DNA of 64,000 bases from Sipunculus nudus (taxonomy: Eukaryota; Annelida; Sipuncula; Golfingiida; Sipunculidae). Positions 33,890-47,510 of the stretch are shown one piece after another. Where the stretch lies: the NCBI GenBank assembly GCA_026874595.1, contig CM049306.1, positions 73,159,642 to 73,223,641 on the forward strand, in the 5' to 3' direction. Every line of letters starts with the position of its first letter. The stretch's first letter is position 1. The translations under genes and the position numbers were made by a program. The notes under the pieces are model-generated. The model did no database searches, was not told the origin of the DNA, and saw only the letters and a program-made list of their open reading frames with translations.

Positions 33890-36800
33890 GTAAAACAAAA
33901 CATTCCATTTTCAATAAGTTTATTTTAAAAACTTGTGTTTTACATGAAGTGTAAGTACAATGGACTAGGTTTGTATTCAGGATGAACACCACTACAAGCA
34001 AAAGATAAGCATGAGGGACTAGAATTCTCATCTCTGGTTTGATCAGCCGCTGTCATGTTGACATCAGGAACAGCTGAAGAATCTTGACATATACAAAAAT
34101 ACAAGTCATGCAGAAAATCAAAATGAGTGTAAATGCAGCTCCTTCTCTGTGCATTCATAGATAGTAGTGAGAAATTATAAAAGGGTTACATTTATACTGA
34201 TTGTAATTTTGTATCTACAAGATGAAGATTATAGAGTGAAGTGATTTAGAACATAGGACATTCTGGTCACTGACATTTTGGCCATAGATTTTCCAGCCTC
34301 TGACATTTGGAGATTTCCATCTGGTCATAGTTTTAAGGAGTGAGCCTTCATCTTTGAAAATAAGGATCATATGCAGGAAAACCTTTCTAAACATGCATGA
34401 TAAAATGCAATCTTTTGATTATTTTGGACTCTTGTCTAAAAGCATGAATTAAAGATCATATATAAATATTGTTGCAGACTGGATTATACATACAGTATCA
34501 TACAAGAGAAACTAAACAATAATTTAGAGTTGAAAGTTCATTTTAAGCTCAGTTCTGTGTACATAAATTTGGAATGAAGCACTTGAACTGACTTTTAAAA
34601 AGATAATTCAAAATATTGATTTCTTATTTACAGGAAAATAACACGAAAGAGCAATTTCATGGGTCATGTATGAAGATATCTTTTTATTTTTGACCAAGTT
34701 TTGTCAAAAACATTCCCATCTCTCCTCAGGCTGGAACGACCTGGTGTAAACTATCACTGGCGGCCTGGCCAAAGCTTCTGTGACCAAAAGTTCCTTCCAA
34801 TAACACACACATTAAAGCTATGTACAATAAAAGCAAACAATACAAAGCAAATAGTTTTAGAATCCATACATGACCTTAATGCTTGTGATTCTGTTTACAA
34901 AAGTAAATGTTGCATTAAATCTATTTACAAATAGACAGTTCAGTGTGATTTTATATAGATATATAATTGATTCGTATAAACTTCAAGTAAAGGTTTACCA
35001 GTGCCTTCAAATGGATTTAACAGCTACTACCTTATACTGATACCACTAAAATGACAAAAATAGCACAAAATCCTTAGATAAAATAGCACCAATCTCAAGT
35101 TCACCTGATGAAATCTTAAAATCTTTAAACCAAAAAATGTGCAACATATGACCAATACTCGACAAATAAGACATGCATATGAAACCAATATGGCCAACAC
35201 AATGCATAGAAGATGTCCTCATTAAACAAATATTGTCTTGACATATGTAACCATTATGAGTATAAACCTTTGATTCTCTTCTAAGTATCCTCACTTTGAG
35301 TGATTTCAACAAATTAAAGAGAAATTGGATTTTTTTACACAAACTTGTGTGGTTCATTTCTTCCATATGACCCGCTAAAAACAGTAAAAGTGGCCACCAT
35401 GGGGTTATATATTCCCACGAGAGGTGTATAACTTCAAATACAAATCAAGCTCAGTTACTGAGGGTAATTTTTTAGGTTACATTTATGTGGTGTATCAAAG
35501 GTAATTTAAAAAAAAATTTAATTTAACAAGATAAAGTACACATCAAACTTATATGAAATTAAAATTTATAGAAGCTCTTCCAGTCACATTTAACTATCCA
35601 TTTTGGATTTCCTCACCCTGCACATACAATTTACTGTTCATATATGAAGAACGTTATTCTTACGTTTCTACGATTTTCTTCATATGCCAGATGTCATATC
35701 AGTGAAAAAAGAAAACATGGTTCCTAAAAAGAGGGATTCATGAAGTATGATAAGGATACAATGAACATAGTTAAATCTACACTGAAGTATTTTTTCACAT
35801 TACATATACAAATATTACAACAAGGCACGGGTGGATAGATGATTTAAGTTGCATCATACACACCTATTTTGATAACAAATGGTTGAATATAATGAACCTG
35901 CTAATACTAGATATTATTTTGCATAATCTGTGCAGTAGACTAAATTGCAGCGCATTTACATAGAAACCTAGCTAAGACAGCACTAAATGTAGCTCTAATT
36001 ACAATGTCCTACATGAGACCTCTACCTTTTTTGGTCCTTGACAACCTGCTCAAATGATGCAAAAGAGCACCAACACTCTCTCAGAATGAGTAAATTTCCC
36101 TCCCAAATCACAACCATAGAAGTTTTATAGATATTAAAAGGTTGTGGAAGCTCGGCAGATTCACCCTCAAATAATCACAACATTTCATTATTGTGAATGC
36201 AATATAAATGCATGCAAAAAGATATGTTCAGTGCACAACCGATAATAAATGTACAAATAGCCACAACCATAGATGGGGTCTAACACAGCACGGACAAGTG
36301 TCCTAAATATCAACTCAAGTGTACATGAAAGTATAACAAAGTGAATGTAGCAAGCATGTAAATACGTTCTCCAGAACAAAACAGGATAAGTACAGATGGC
36401 ATACCTGCCAGACCCTTCAGACTTCTCTCTGATTTTTGAGTATTTGTTATATTGATGTATACATTTACAAAATATGACAATTGGATAATTATACAGAAGC
36501 TTTCCAATACATCATGAGTATTTTGCAAAATACTATAAAATATGACTAAAAATATCAAACATTTCACTAATTACTACAAGAAATATATTTAAAAGATTTG
36601 TTTAGCACTTTGTTCTGATAATGAATAGCTACAGTAGAGTATTTTTAATCAGTCTGGTTTATAAGGCACCTTTTGTTTACAAAATACTGCATCTCCCATC
36701 TCATTTCATATAAACAAGTGAGCTAGGTACTTATCTAAATGTACATCAAAACTATAAACAGCAACAAAGTCTATACCTTCAGTAAGTTTGATTTTAAATT

Positions 36801-37537
36801 TAAATACTGTATGAATACACATGAATAATACAGTTCTCCATTACTTTGACAATTACTGACAAATACTTTGATATTAAATACAATTTTTTTCTAACCTCCC
36901 CCCCCCCCAAAAAAAAAAAAAATAATAACATGGTAAAACATTTAGTGGTCCTGTTTTGAATGCTGTAAGAAGTAAAATGCCCATTTTTAAAACCCTGAAT
37001 TATTCTATTGGGAAGATGCAAACCCTATATTTGAATTTCATGTTCAAATGAAATTATTACCCAATTCAGTGTAAGAATACACTTTTTTCCATCTCTTACA
37101 CCTCTAAGCCAGTTTCCACTTTTTTGTGTACAACTGTTTGAAGGTAAGATATTTCATTGAATACATCATTATATAATACTGCATTTACAGGTGGTATATA
37201 TCTTGACAACATTCAAACCATTACAAACAACTGGATAAATGTGAAATATTACAAAATTTGAGCTCTTAATTTACAAGTGCACAATATGATTAACTAGAGT
37301 GCTCTTAACACACCAACACTCTGTACAAATACACATGGTTTTGTTAATTTTCGATGTGATTTTTCATGTAACTAAGGATATGAAATGTTTAAAACTCTTA
37401 AAGTTAAACAAACATTTGACAATTATAACAGGACTCGATGAAACCTGGTCATGTCTACTCCACCAAGTAACATTTATCTTAGCAGACAGATCAATTGTCA
37501 GTGAAAAGTTAATGACAGAAAGCCTCCACTGTTGGAT
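33890..37537 (-). other. Probable 3' UTR of the membrane-protein gene
   Basis: Long, repeat-poor AT-rich stretch following (on the minus strand) the stop at 37538. Minus-strand AATAAA motifs appear near 33911 and near 33757. A short poly-C/poly-A junction is at 36897-36922. No ORF with family features was found. The length (about 3.6 kb) would be long but not unusual for an animal neuronal or adhesion gene; the true extent is unknown. Confidence 0.4.
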
Positions 37538-37774
37538 CTACAATTTAGTATCCTCAGTGTCCACCAGGCTGCGCTCTTGATCACTTAACTCATTGATTGG
37601 TACCACCCACCCATTATCCTTCTCTTTAGATAAATGCTGGCCACGGCCGTTGGCTGTATAGGATGGGGTGGCTGCCTGGAGAGTAGAAGCTTCACCTCGG
37701 ACTATTTCCTCATCAGAAAGGGGACTCTCCACACTGCCATGTCCATTCCTGCCTTCCTCCAAGGTGATCGCTGT
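37538..37774 (-). CDS. Single-pass membrane protein, last exon: cytoplasmic tail
   Basis: 237-nt exon: acceptor (minus) TTCAATTACAG, 78 residues and a TAG stop. It begins TAITLEEGRNGHGSVESPLS and ends QERSLVDTEDTKL. The tail is hydrophilic and rich in Ser and acidic residues, with SPLSDEEIV as a possible CK2-type site. The C-terminal Thr-Lys-Leu fits a class I PDZ ligand (S/T-x-hydrophobic). The apparent ORF extends to 37813 only by reading into the intron. I do not recognise the family with confidence. Confidence 0.85.
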   Translation of the reverse strand, partial: TAITLEEGRNGHGSVESPLSDEEIVRGEASTLQAATPSYTANGRGQHLSKEKDNGWVVPINELSDQERSLVDTEDTKL

Positions 37775-38200
37775 CTGTAATTGAACAAAATCATTCAAAT
37801 CACAACAAAGCACACATGATCATAACATTTGACCTGGTGTTAACAACAGCAGCTGATCTGTAACATATCAGGTGTTACAAGTTTTGAACACAAGCCACAA
37901 CAGAACCTCCTCTGAATTTTACGAGAGACCAAAGAGTCGAAACATTCTAAGTGTTAAAAAAAAACCAGCTTGCACAACTGGATTTTTTGTTCATTTTTGC
38001 TGTATTAAGCAATAATCATTGTAGTTTTCCTTTTGTATGATACATATGTGTACATTTTGTAAACCTTTTCAGAAAAAATGCAAGGGATTGACTGTTTTGT
38101 CCTAGCATGAATACAACAGAAAACAACAACAATTGAAGAGACTTGTTTAATGCCGATCTTCCAACATAGCAAACAACTGACTGAAGGCCCAAACCATACA
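37775..38200. other. Intron segment of the membrane-protein gene
   Basis: Between the last exon and the TIR element at 38201. AT-rich; no exon or RNA gene recognised. Confidence 0.5.
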
Positions 38201-40092
38201 TACGGTATTCGACGTAATATGCGCCCAGGGCGCTTTCAAAATTAAATTTTTACAAATATTTTTTTTACTCTAATAAGCGTCCCTCCCCTACCCATATCTG
38301 CCAACTTCCAAAGTGCGTTAAGATCCTCTAATTTAACAATGCCACTTGTGTACATGTGTTTGACTTCACAGCACATTCAGGTCATTTAAGAAAAACCAAC
38401 GATCTTTGAGCAATGGTTGTGTGAAGTTTGAAATATAATAACTTATCCAAGTGATACCGATTTGCAAACGATTTTATTTTGTGTTGTATGAGAGAATTGT
38501 AGGATTGACTGCAGTTCGAGATTGCAGAATAAATGAACTCTTTAATAATCATCACCGCCTAATAAGGTGGTGGAATATATAAAATGTTCATGTAAAGGTA
38601 TGTAAAAAGGTATTTATTTGAAAGATGAAAAAAATATAATACGGGACGTTGGTGACCAGATTATGTCAGTCACTTTGCGCAAATACCTTTGACTGCTGAG
38701 CCGATGTATGACATGGAATGGCATCGCCAATAATTGTCCTTTTGGGCCTCTATTGTGCCTGATATTACATGCAAAAGATTTTTTAATAAAAGCTGAAATA
38801 CTGGCCCTCTGAATCCAGCATTTTATATTAACTTCAGTGTGTATACGCACCAAATCCAGGGTTTTGTTTTAAAATTGTGAGGAAATTTGTCATTTTATAT
38901 CCCGTGGAAACACGGTCCCGTTATAATACATTCATTTCTTGACGTAGTTCAATAATACAAGCTTGACAAAAACATCGAATTTCACGTCACCTGAGGAAAG
39001 GCCGCTTCATATTTATAATTATAACGCTACTGGTTGTATTGTAATCGAAGTGCCATGTGCGAGTCTGCGTGTATGTCAGTGTGCAAGCCAGCTGACAGCT
39101 TCGGCATTCACTGGTCTGGTGAACATTTTACGTGGTAAATACGGCACCATATGAAAAAAATCATCCTTGTTTAATATGCATATTACGTGCTACTGGACGG
39201 CATTTAGCCAAGTAGGCTAGTACATTCCCAGCATCCCTTGTGCAAGCCCTGTATTCACACAAATAAACCCAGCAATCTGGGATCTTGAGCAAATGCGCAA
39301 ATTGGTAAGCCCTGTACGCTGTCAGCGGCATAGTCAATTATATCACTGCATACATGTTTCAAGTGAATTGCCAAGATGTTTTTTTGCAAAAAAATGCATT
39401 GCAACTTTTATTTTTAGGACTGGGAATTCCGTTTCGGTCTGTCAGTTCCGCGATTCCGTCCGCAGAAAATCATTGGCTCTGTCAGAAGGGCTTTCATATA
39501 TTGATTCAGTTAAAATCCCTGTTTCAATGCGGCAAGGGCAAACATTCTCTTACCAATTATTTAACTATGTGCACCTATAAATCTTATGTATAAACAATAA
39601 ATTAAAACAAAAACAAAGCATTGTAATGTTCTTTAAATTATCCTCGGTTGCCCTGAGGACTCTAAAAAACTTGTACCCGTTTATAAAACAGCCGCCCTTC
39701 TTTGCCAAATATTTTTAGGATAAAATTTATTGTCCTGTACACGAGCAAATACGGTAAGTTTATATATTTCATTGCAAATACATCCACATATCTAAATTCA
39801 GGTCACCTGATTAGCATGGCCACCTGCAGGGTCGGCCTTCACGGACTCAGTCAGTTAATGTTATCTATGACACACTTGACCACTGATAATAATATTAGAT
39901 AATAAAGCCTAACGGAAATAGAGTAAAAACTGGAGGTAACTTTTAAGCTTGGCGGGGAGAAATGAAAGCATTATGTTTCCCCATGTTATATTGGCTTGGG
40001 AGAAAAGTGAGGTTAAGATGGCTCATCCCTTAGTTTTCTTAATGTGAAAGGGGGGCTTCACGGGAGGGGCGCTTATTACGTCGATTACGGTA
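38201..40092. mobile_element. 1.9-kb TIR DNA element (non-autonomous)
   Basis: The left end 38201-38226 begins TACGGTATTCGACGTAATAT and the right end 40067-40092, reverse-complemented, begins TACCGTAATCGACGTAATAA; 23 of 26 positions agree and both run into GCGCCC. A TA dinucleotide lies at both outer edges, compatible with a TA target duplication. The inside has patches of higher GC (for example 39420-39480) but no transposase motif in any frame. It lies within the last intron of the membrane-protein gene. Confidence 0.82.
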
Positions 40093-40237
40093 ATACAATG
40101 AATATGTAATTTCAACTCTCACCCATAGGTGGCATATACTACATTGACTTTTGAGATTTCTGAATTCATTACATTAGTTTAAGACACTGTAGGACACCTG
40201 GTTATTTGACTTACCCTAGTAAAATTGTCATTTTAAG

Positions 40238-40393
40238 TAGTGAAACCCCACCTTGTGACCACCCAACAACTGGGACATTTTGTCCCAAATATATGATCCT
40301 GATAACTTAAAATTTCACAAATACAACCACTCCCAAATCATGACCACTTTGGTCAGTCCCCAAGGTGGTCATAATTGTGGGTTTCCACTGTCA
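40238..40393. mobile_element. Degenerate MITE related to the one at 44426
   Basis: Left AGTGAAACCCCACCTTGTGA and right ...GTGGGTTTCCACTGTC are imperfect inverted copies, with GTGACCACCC / GGTGGTCAT motifs inside like those of 44426-44606. Edges approximate. It lies 63 bp from the transmembrane exon. Confidence 0.55.
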
Positions 40394-40455
40394 TCTTTAA
40401 CTGAAATGATTAAAACTTGCCAGCCCCATTTCATCACAATTAAAGGGTTCCGTAC

Positions 40456-40662
40456 CTTTTCTGGATTATTTGTACTATAGCCACCGGTTCGCTGACATCG
40501 CAGGCAGATGAGACCGATGATGAGCAGAATGATGCAGATGACTGCCAGTATAATGACGGTGATGAAGAGACCCATGTGTGTGTGCCAGATGCTCTTGGCA
40601 GGCTTTATGACCGCAATGTCCTCCGGATATCCCTGGTGGATGTCTATGACTGATTCACCTGT
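40456..40662 (-). CDS. Single-pass membrane protein, transmembrane exon
   Basis: 207-nt exon, phase 0 on both sides, acceptor (minus) ATCGTTATAG and donor AAAAG|GTACGG. It encodes 69 residues: TGESVIDIHQGYPEDIAVIK, then a 24-residue hydrophobic helix starting GLFITVIILAVICIILLIIG, then LICLRCQRTGGYSTNNPEK. Cys and Arg right after the helix fit a stop-transfer boundary with possible palmitoylation. The preceding exon ends GNM, so the junction makes an N-M-T glycosylation sequon on the outside face, supporting type I topology. Confidence 0.9.
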
Positions 40663-41422
40663 CTATAACGATAAAACATATATTCAATAGGAATAATCCT
40701 TATGTGTATGTAGTTTTACCTCCAGAAGCAGACCAGGTCATGGTTGATATTTTACATTTAATGTGTTTATATATGTATATATATATATATTTATTTATTT
40801 ATATTTGTTTGTGGGGTGGAGTCTATCAATGTACAGTGGAGCTTCATAGCACTGCGAATTCATTTAACTAATTTAGACTGAAAAGGTGAAAACCACCTCC
40901 TGAACAGAACATTTCACTTGAAAAGGATTTAAAATGCTCGAGATCACTAATTGAATATTACTCAGTCTGCAAAAATATGGTTGAAACTAGTGAAACTGTG
41001 TTTGCCTAGTGAAAGTGTTGATGCCTCAGTCATCTTCCACTCAATGTTAGCTGTTCCATTTTTTGCCTCCCCTAGGACTAGGAGCGTATGTGTTAATCCC
41101 TGTTCCTGTCTGTCTTTGTCAGTTTGTTCAAAACATAACACACATTCTTGAACAGAATATCATGAAATTTTCAGGGCATTTCCTCAATTGACCATTGAAG
41201 AATTTTTAGGTTTTGGTGTGGATCCAGCGTATGATCCGGATTCAGGAACATCAACAAATGTACAGTCACTAATGCCTGAATGCACCTTGGAATATGGGCC
41301 ATGTATGTGAATGCAAACACAGTTGCTGAGGCCTGCATTTTTTTAATGCAGATTTCTTGTTTATATACATTATATGATCACTTTTTATGCATTTCAACAC
41401 TCAAATGGCTTCAAATTCTTAC
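40663..41422. other. Intron of the membrane-protein gene
   Basis: Contains a TA-rich microsatellite (about 40768-40804, TATATG/TATTTAT units). The stretch near 41030-41290 has a CTAGGACTAGGAGCG motif and phrases similar to spaced repeats elsewhere, but no boundaries could be drawn. No exon seen. Confidence 0.5.
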
Positions 41423-41499
41423 CATATTTCCCAGTGCTCCAGTTTCATTTAACCTTTTCAGGGCCTCCAACAACGTTTTTCCATCAACAGGTCCATGCT
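41423..41499 (-). CDS. Single-pass membrane protein, extracellular exon (77 nt)
   Basis: It enters in phase 1 (completing a Lys codon) and leaves in phase 0; acceptor (minus) AATGTGTTACAG, donor ATATG|GTAAGA. It encodes HGPVDGKTLLEALKRLNETG and then ALGNM. It includes an amphipathic LLEALKRL helix and an N-E-T sequon. The exon is short and was accepted because it joins both neighbours in frame with good splice sites, and because the alternative frame after the donor at 55134 gives a stop. Confidence 0.82.
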
Positions 41500-41674
41500 C
41501 TGTAACACATTTACAAATATTTATAGACAAGATATCGGTGATAGTGAAATTAAGAATCTGGTTTGCTGTTGGCATGTGCACAAAATGATCATTAAGGTAT
41601 CAGCAACCATATGAATCACAGACCAGCATGAAGCCGCCAGAGAGGTGGTCCAATGAAAAATATTCCTCAATAAA

Positions 41675-43690
41675 ACAATGGACCCATGGGTCAAGGTACT
41701 CAGCTGTAATATATGATCACAAAATATGATTTGGAAATGAGGCACATGCTGGTTTTGTGTGGTAATAAATATAAACTGTATTATGAGATGTTGTGTTTAG
41801 CTTATGTAAGATTTTGACAGTATCTTTACATGTCATTTATATTATTTCCAAATGGAGTGCTATTGTCACACAGGTTTTGGCTTGGCCATATAATTTTATC
41901 TACATTGCAGTAGAAGTATTTAAAAAAACTGTCCATTATCAGTCATGTGAATTATGCTTTTTACAAATGAGTAAACTGTTATTTAATGATAACAGCTTAT
42001 CTCTACCCAAGAGTAGCACTAGTACATGTAATATAGGAGTTAACTTTTTATTAAAATTTAATAACAAATATTGTATATAATTTTAATTGAAAAATAATAA
42101 CAGAATTATATGATATATGATTTTTTAAATAATATAACTGAAATAAATGATTATTTAAATAATATTATAGAATATATTCATGAATGCATTCATGAATACA
42201 TTTTGAAAGAATTTGCATTCGTATTCAAATACTTTTATTTTTACCTGTATTCCTATTCTTATGCATGAAATTATGGAAGTTATATTCATATTCATAATCA
42301 AATACTTTTGCAAAGTATTAAATTCACACCAAGTCTGGAATTTATTCAGTTTCAGCCAAACAAAGATGTTGAAAATCCAAAATATACACAATTCACAAAT
42401 TTAAATAATGATCATAAGTACCTGGTATTTGGCTTTTATTTAAATTTAAAAAAATAAAACTAATATATTCAATTTGGACTACTCTCACATCAATCTACCC
42501 CTACACACAGTAAGAATCTAGATTTATATTATCAACTACATCTTTGTCTATCATTAATTTCCTTCATATGATCCCTAATGTTTAGTAATGAGTAATATAA
42601 TTTATTTTTTTAATATTAAAATTGAAATGAAAAATACAACATTTGACTCCATGGTGTTATTTGGAATACATTTTCATCCATCCATACAAGATTCCTACAC
42701 CATCAGTAACTGCAAGATAATTTTTCTGTTACTCATCAACTATCAAATTCCTTTTTCTATTAATTTTTCTTAAATTTGTTATTTAAAACCAACAAAAATT
42801 TATTAATTTATTGTTTATTTTTATGTTGTTGGCCAAAACAGCTACTAGATGAGTTGGGTTGGACACCTGGATCAACTGTGGCCAGCCATAAGCTGCCTGG
42901 GTGTCAAGTATATGCCCTGCCTCAAGCATGCATAAATTGCCAAAAAGGTCAACATACAGGTGACTGAAGAGAAGCTGGGTAGAGCCTGGGTCTGACATGG
43001 TCTCATAAAAAATTTAATAAAAGCAAAAGTTTTTGGCCAATTTCTTTCAGCTTTCAAACCTAACAAAGTGAAATCCTTGTGTGTGAATAATATGAAAATT
43101 ATATCAACAGTGCTTACAGGAGAAAAAACGTGCCATTGTCAAATTTGGGCAAAATTTAAGGTACTGATTTTATTTTTATACTAATAACTTTTTAAAATTC
43201 AGAACTAATTTTCAGTATTCAATTGAATCTTGATTGAATAAAGTTATATCCATAAAAAAAGTCTCTAGCTTCAGCAATTTTTATTTAAAGTGAGTAAATA
43301 TATTTCCTAATTTTTACAAAGTGCAAAATGTTTCAGCCCAAAACTTCAAAAAATTACAAAATACTGACATAATTTCTTGTATACAGGAAATATATAGAGG
43401 AATATGTATATGAAATATGATCAAAAAAAGATCAGTGGTTTTTATATTAGGCAGCCTTGAAGTGTAACAGTGGGTTTTTAATGGAAAATTTAGGTTTTTC
43501 CTTGATATCTCGAAGGAATGTTCTAGTGACCAAATTTTCAGTATGGAAGGAGATTTTTTGGACATCTAACAGTATGCAAAATTTCAGATTTGTAGGTCCA
43601 ATGGTTTAAAACGTGACCTGTTAACGGACAGCCAGACGATGGAAAAAGGACTATGGCCATAGCTCAGATGACTTATAGTCATCTGAGCTA
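41675..43690 (-). mobile_element. Family B element, type 2, old inverted copy
   Basis: Starts near 41675 with ACAATGGACCCATGGGTCA then GTACTCAGCTG, the B terminal module, and ends with the hairpin AGCTCAGATGACTT/ATAGTCATCTGAGCT at 43662-43690. The internal order matches 5472-8113 reversed, but it is about 600 bp shorter and visibly more diverged than the other copies, so it is an old insertion. Confidence 0.75.
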
Positions 43691-43802
43691 AAAATAACAG
43701 AAACAATGATTTCTTTATTCAGACAAGCAAGTGGATGTTCCTAAAATATCTAGATGGTGATAGAGGTGACACTCAGTATGAACAGCATGGTTGGTCTTCC
43801 TA

Positions 43803-44205
43803 AGGCTGTATCCACACCTGGTTCACACCTAAACCTGTTTACTTTGGTCTTCAAGTGGAGTGCTTTGTGTCTACACTGCTGTTCACTTTACATACAATAG
43901 CTTAAATCAGGTTTTTCAATAAAACATGGGTTTCCTGTCCACACTTGGTTCTTTATCCAATAAACTGTGCTGCAAAAAAGTGTACCAGAAGGATTGGATC
44001 CAAAAACGTATGCAGACTTTGCCTGTACACAAAAGGAAGTGGTTTATTGTACACCAGACTTAAGTAAACTGAACTACTGTAGGCTGCATTTCAGGCGGAC
44101 AACTGTGAACGGAACTGATGAGGATTAGTGGCCTAATGCAGATAGAGTATTATTTATTTTTACTGATTCAAGATCTGGATTATTTTGCTAGTGCGGATAT
44201 GGCCT
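43803..44205. mobile_element. MITE-like element, ~400 bp
   Basis: Left AGGCTGTATCCACACCTGGT and right, reverse-complemented, AGGCCATATCCGCACTAGCA form a 15-20 bp terminal inverted repeat. No ORF. The target duplication is not clear, so the superfamily (PIF/Harbinger-like or hAT-like) is left open. Confidence 0.65.
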
Positions 44206-44425
44206 AAAAAGTGTTAAGCCAGCAAGTGTACCCCAGTATAACCTTGGAATAGTGCTAATGTTTCTTTAACGCACTGAATCATTAGAAATTGCTTCACCCC
44301 AATTTTTCATGAAGCAACCTGTCACATTATCCTTTATATTTGTGGTACCCTAAATGAATTATAATGTTGATAATAAATATATATTTTACAACTGATTTAC
44401 GGCTAGCAATAAATCCAAAAACAAA

Positions 44426-44606
44426 TACAGTGGAACCTGTCAGAAAGATCACCTATCCAATTATATCATCTGTCTATTATGACCCCCTTTGAGTCAATCC
44501 AAATCATCAAAAAAGTTAAAACTGACCTGTATTATAAGACCACCCATGAATTAAGACCACTTTTGTCCAGTCCCATGGGTGGTCTCATAACACCGGTTTC
44601 ACTGTA
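44426..44606. mobile_element. Short MITE, TA-flanked (181 bp)
   Basis: Ends TACAGTGGAACCTGTC and, reverse-complemented, TACAGTGAAACCGGTG. The TA at each edge suggests a Tc1/mariner-type target. The inside has ATTATAAGACCACCCATG / CATGGGTGGTCTCATAA inverted motifs. Similar ends occur in MITEs of many marine invertebrates (general knowledge). Confidence 0.75.
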
Positions 44607-44689
44607 ATTTGAATCTGAACAACTCATCTTGTGTGTTGCAAAAAAGTTTCCCTGCAAAAATGAAAAAATGTGAAGGGCAAGACTTGATT

Positions 44690-46051
44690 GGTTTCAATAC
44701 TAAGGTCCCATGGGTCTAGACGCTCAGCTGAATTTGTCTAATAAGATATGTTTTTCAGCTTTAACAAAATTTGGGTCCTGTGATAAAGTTTGAAGCCATT
44801 CTGCTTATCCAAACTGGTGTTATCATCCATAAAAATTATTTGGGAATGGATGGACCCTATGACCATGACCTTGTGAGCTTGTGAACCAAAAATCAAACAG
44901 AATCTTCCCCTATTTGCAGATGAGCCAGATGTGGAAGATGGAATGTTTGAGATGAAAAGTTTGGCATAAAATGCATCTGCAATCTTTTTTAAAAAAAAAG
45001 TAGGTTTCTATGACCTTGACCTTTGATCTTATGACCCAAAAATCAATCGAGTTCTCACTTTAGTAGTGGGCCTTATATAAGTCAAGTTTGAAACCAGTAT
45101 CAATCTAACTTTGAGCTATCCTCTGGAAATTGATATGTGGACAGATGTATCCTGTGGCCTTGAACTTAAACTCTGTGACCCCGAAATCCATAGTTTCTTC
45201 CACTATTGGCAGTAAAGCAATACCTGGAAGATGGAGATTCTATTTTTACCTTGTGATCCCAATATCAATCAGGTTCTTTCCCTATTGACAGGTCAGCTAC
45301 ATGTGCAAGATGGAAGGTTTTGGATGAAAAGTTTGGCTTAAAGTGCATCCACCATCTTTCTAAGTAATCTGGTTGGGTGACCTCAACCTTTGATCTCATG
45401 TCCCCCAAATTGGTAGGGTTTTGTGTTAAACATGGGCCATATGTAAGTTAAGTTTGAAATCCATATGTCAAACCAAACTGGAATTATCATCAGGAAACAA
45501 CTTGTCCTGTACCTTGACTGAGAAGTGCCCTGACTCAGTCATGCACACTACATAAGGGAAAGTATTTGCAATGTGACCCCCAACCAGGATCGTACAAAAT
45601 GAAAGGAAAAACTAAAAATTCTGAACCGTTCAGACTGGTTCAGACCATTTACTGTGATGGAAAGACCAAATGGTATCAGACATTTTGGTGGCTAAATAAT
45701 ATATTCGTATAACGCAGTTTTTTTTATGATAACCTAGAATTCCAGACATGTCTAGCTATTATCTTGTCACTTATAGTGCTAACTCCCAATACACAGGGCC
45801 TCCATTTATGTGTACAATTATGAAGGAATCAAGGGAGTTCAAAGTACACACTACAGTAGTGTGTTTCATGATATTTATTAAAGCCTTATTTGGCCTTTTT
45901 TGTGCATTATGTGCACCAGATAAGACTTGTATTTGGTCATTCTGCTCCTAGTTTGAGCAGGGGACTGCAAATACATTACTGGTTCACTTTTCCACAACGT
46001 TTTATAGATCCAACTTGTGTATGGAATGTCAACTCATGACAAAGACAAGGA
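44690..46051. repeat. Old G-family (D-like) repeat remnant and unassigned DNA
   Basis: Begins TAAGGTCCCATGGGTCTAGACGCTCAGCTG, a terminal module also seen at 58050. It is followed by diverged units with TGACCTTGACCTTTGATCT-type motifs (near 44870, 45020, 45380) and 'caagtttgaaa' phrases matching the 47.5-49.6 kb array. It fades out near 45540. The rest up to 46051 shows nothing recognisable. Confidence 0.6.
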
Positions 46052-47510
46052 ACAAGGGACCTATGGGTCACGGCGCTCAGCTGTTATATATGATAAAAAA
46101 ATATTATTTAGAAATGAGGCACATGCTGGTTTTGTGTGGTAATAAATATAAGCTGTATTATGAGTTGTTGTTGTAAAGCTTATGTATGATTTTGATAGTA
46201 CCTTTGGAGACAGGGAAGAGGACTGATTTCATTTATTTTATTAATAAATGGAGTACTACTGTAACACAGATTTTGACTTGGTCATATAACTTATAAGCAG
46301 CACATATAATATAAGAGTTTAACTATTTATTAAAAAAAAATTACAAATATTGTCCCAAATATAATTTTTATTTAAAATAATAAGAGAATCGTATGATTTT
46401 TTAAAATGAAATATAACTGAAGTGATTATTAAAATAATATTAAAGAATATATTCATGAATGCATTCATGAATACATTTTGAAAGTATTTGCACTGGTATT
46501 CATATACTTTCATTTTTACCTGAATTCCCATTCTTTATGCAAGAAATTTTATAATGGAGTACAAATTCATATTCGTATTTAAATACAATTGCAAAGTGTT
46601 TGCACCATGTCTGGTATTTATATAGTTTTCACCAAACAATGATGTTGAGAATCCAGAATATACAAAATTCACACATTTAAATAATGATCATAAGTACCTG
46701 GTTTTATGGTTTTTATTTATATGAAAAAAATAAATGTAATATATTCATTTTGGACTTATTTCACATCAATGTACACACTAGACACAGTAGGAATCTAGAT
46801 TAATATTATCAACTGCATCTTTGTCTATCATTAATTTCCTTCATATGATCCCTAATGATTAGTAATGAAAAATATGATTTACATTTTTATCATTAAAATT
46901 GAACTGAAAAATACTGCATGGTGTTATTTGGAATATGTGACATTCTATCCATCGAAACAAGATTCTTATATCATCAGTAACTGAATGTTAATTTTTGTTT
47001 TTATAAACAAATTCCTTTTCTATTTTTCTTTAATTTGTTATTAAAAATCAATAAAAATTTATTAATTTATTGTTTATTGTTATGTTGTTGGTTAAAACTA
47101 CTAGATGAGTTTGGTTGGACACCTAGATCAACTGTGGCTGGCCATAAGCTGCCTGGCTGCCCCAGTGAATGCCTCGATTCAAGCATGCATAATTTGCTGA
47201 AAGTTCAACAAGGTCAACATACAGGTGACTCGAGAGGGGCTGGAGAGAACCAAGGTCTGACATTGTCTCATTAAAACATTAATAAAAGCTTCAATTTTTG
47301 GTCAATTTCTTTCAGCTTTCTAAACTAAAAAGCTGAAATCCTTATGTGTGCATGATATGAAAAATTATATCAACAGTGCTCACAGGAAACAAACGTGCCA
47401 TGGTCAAAGTTGGGCAAAATTTAAGGTACTAATTTTATATTTATACTAATAACTTATAAAATTTGAAAATTTCAGAACTAATTTTTGGTATTCAATTGAA
47501 TCTTGATTAA

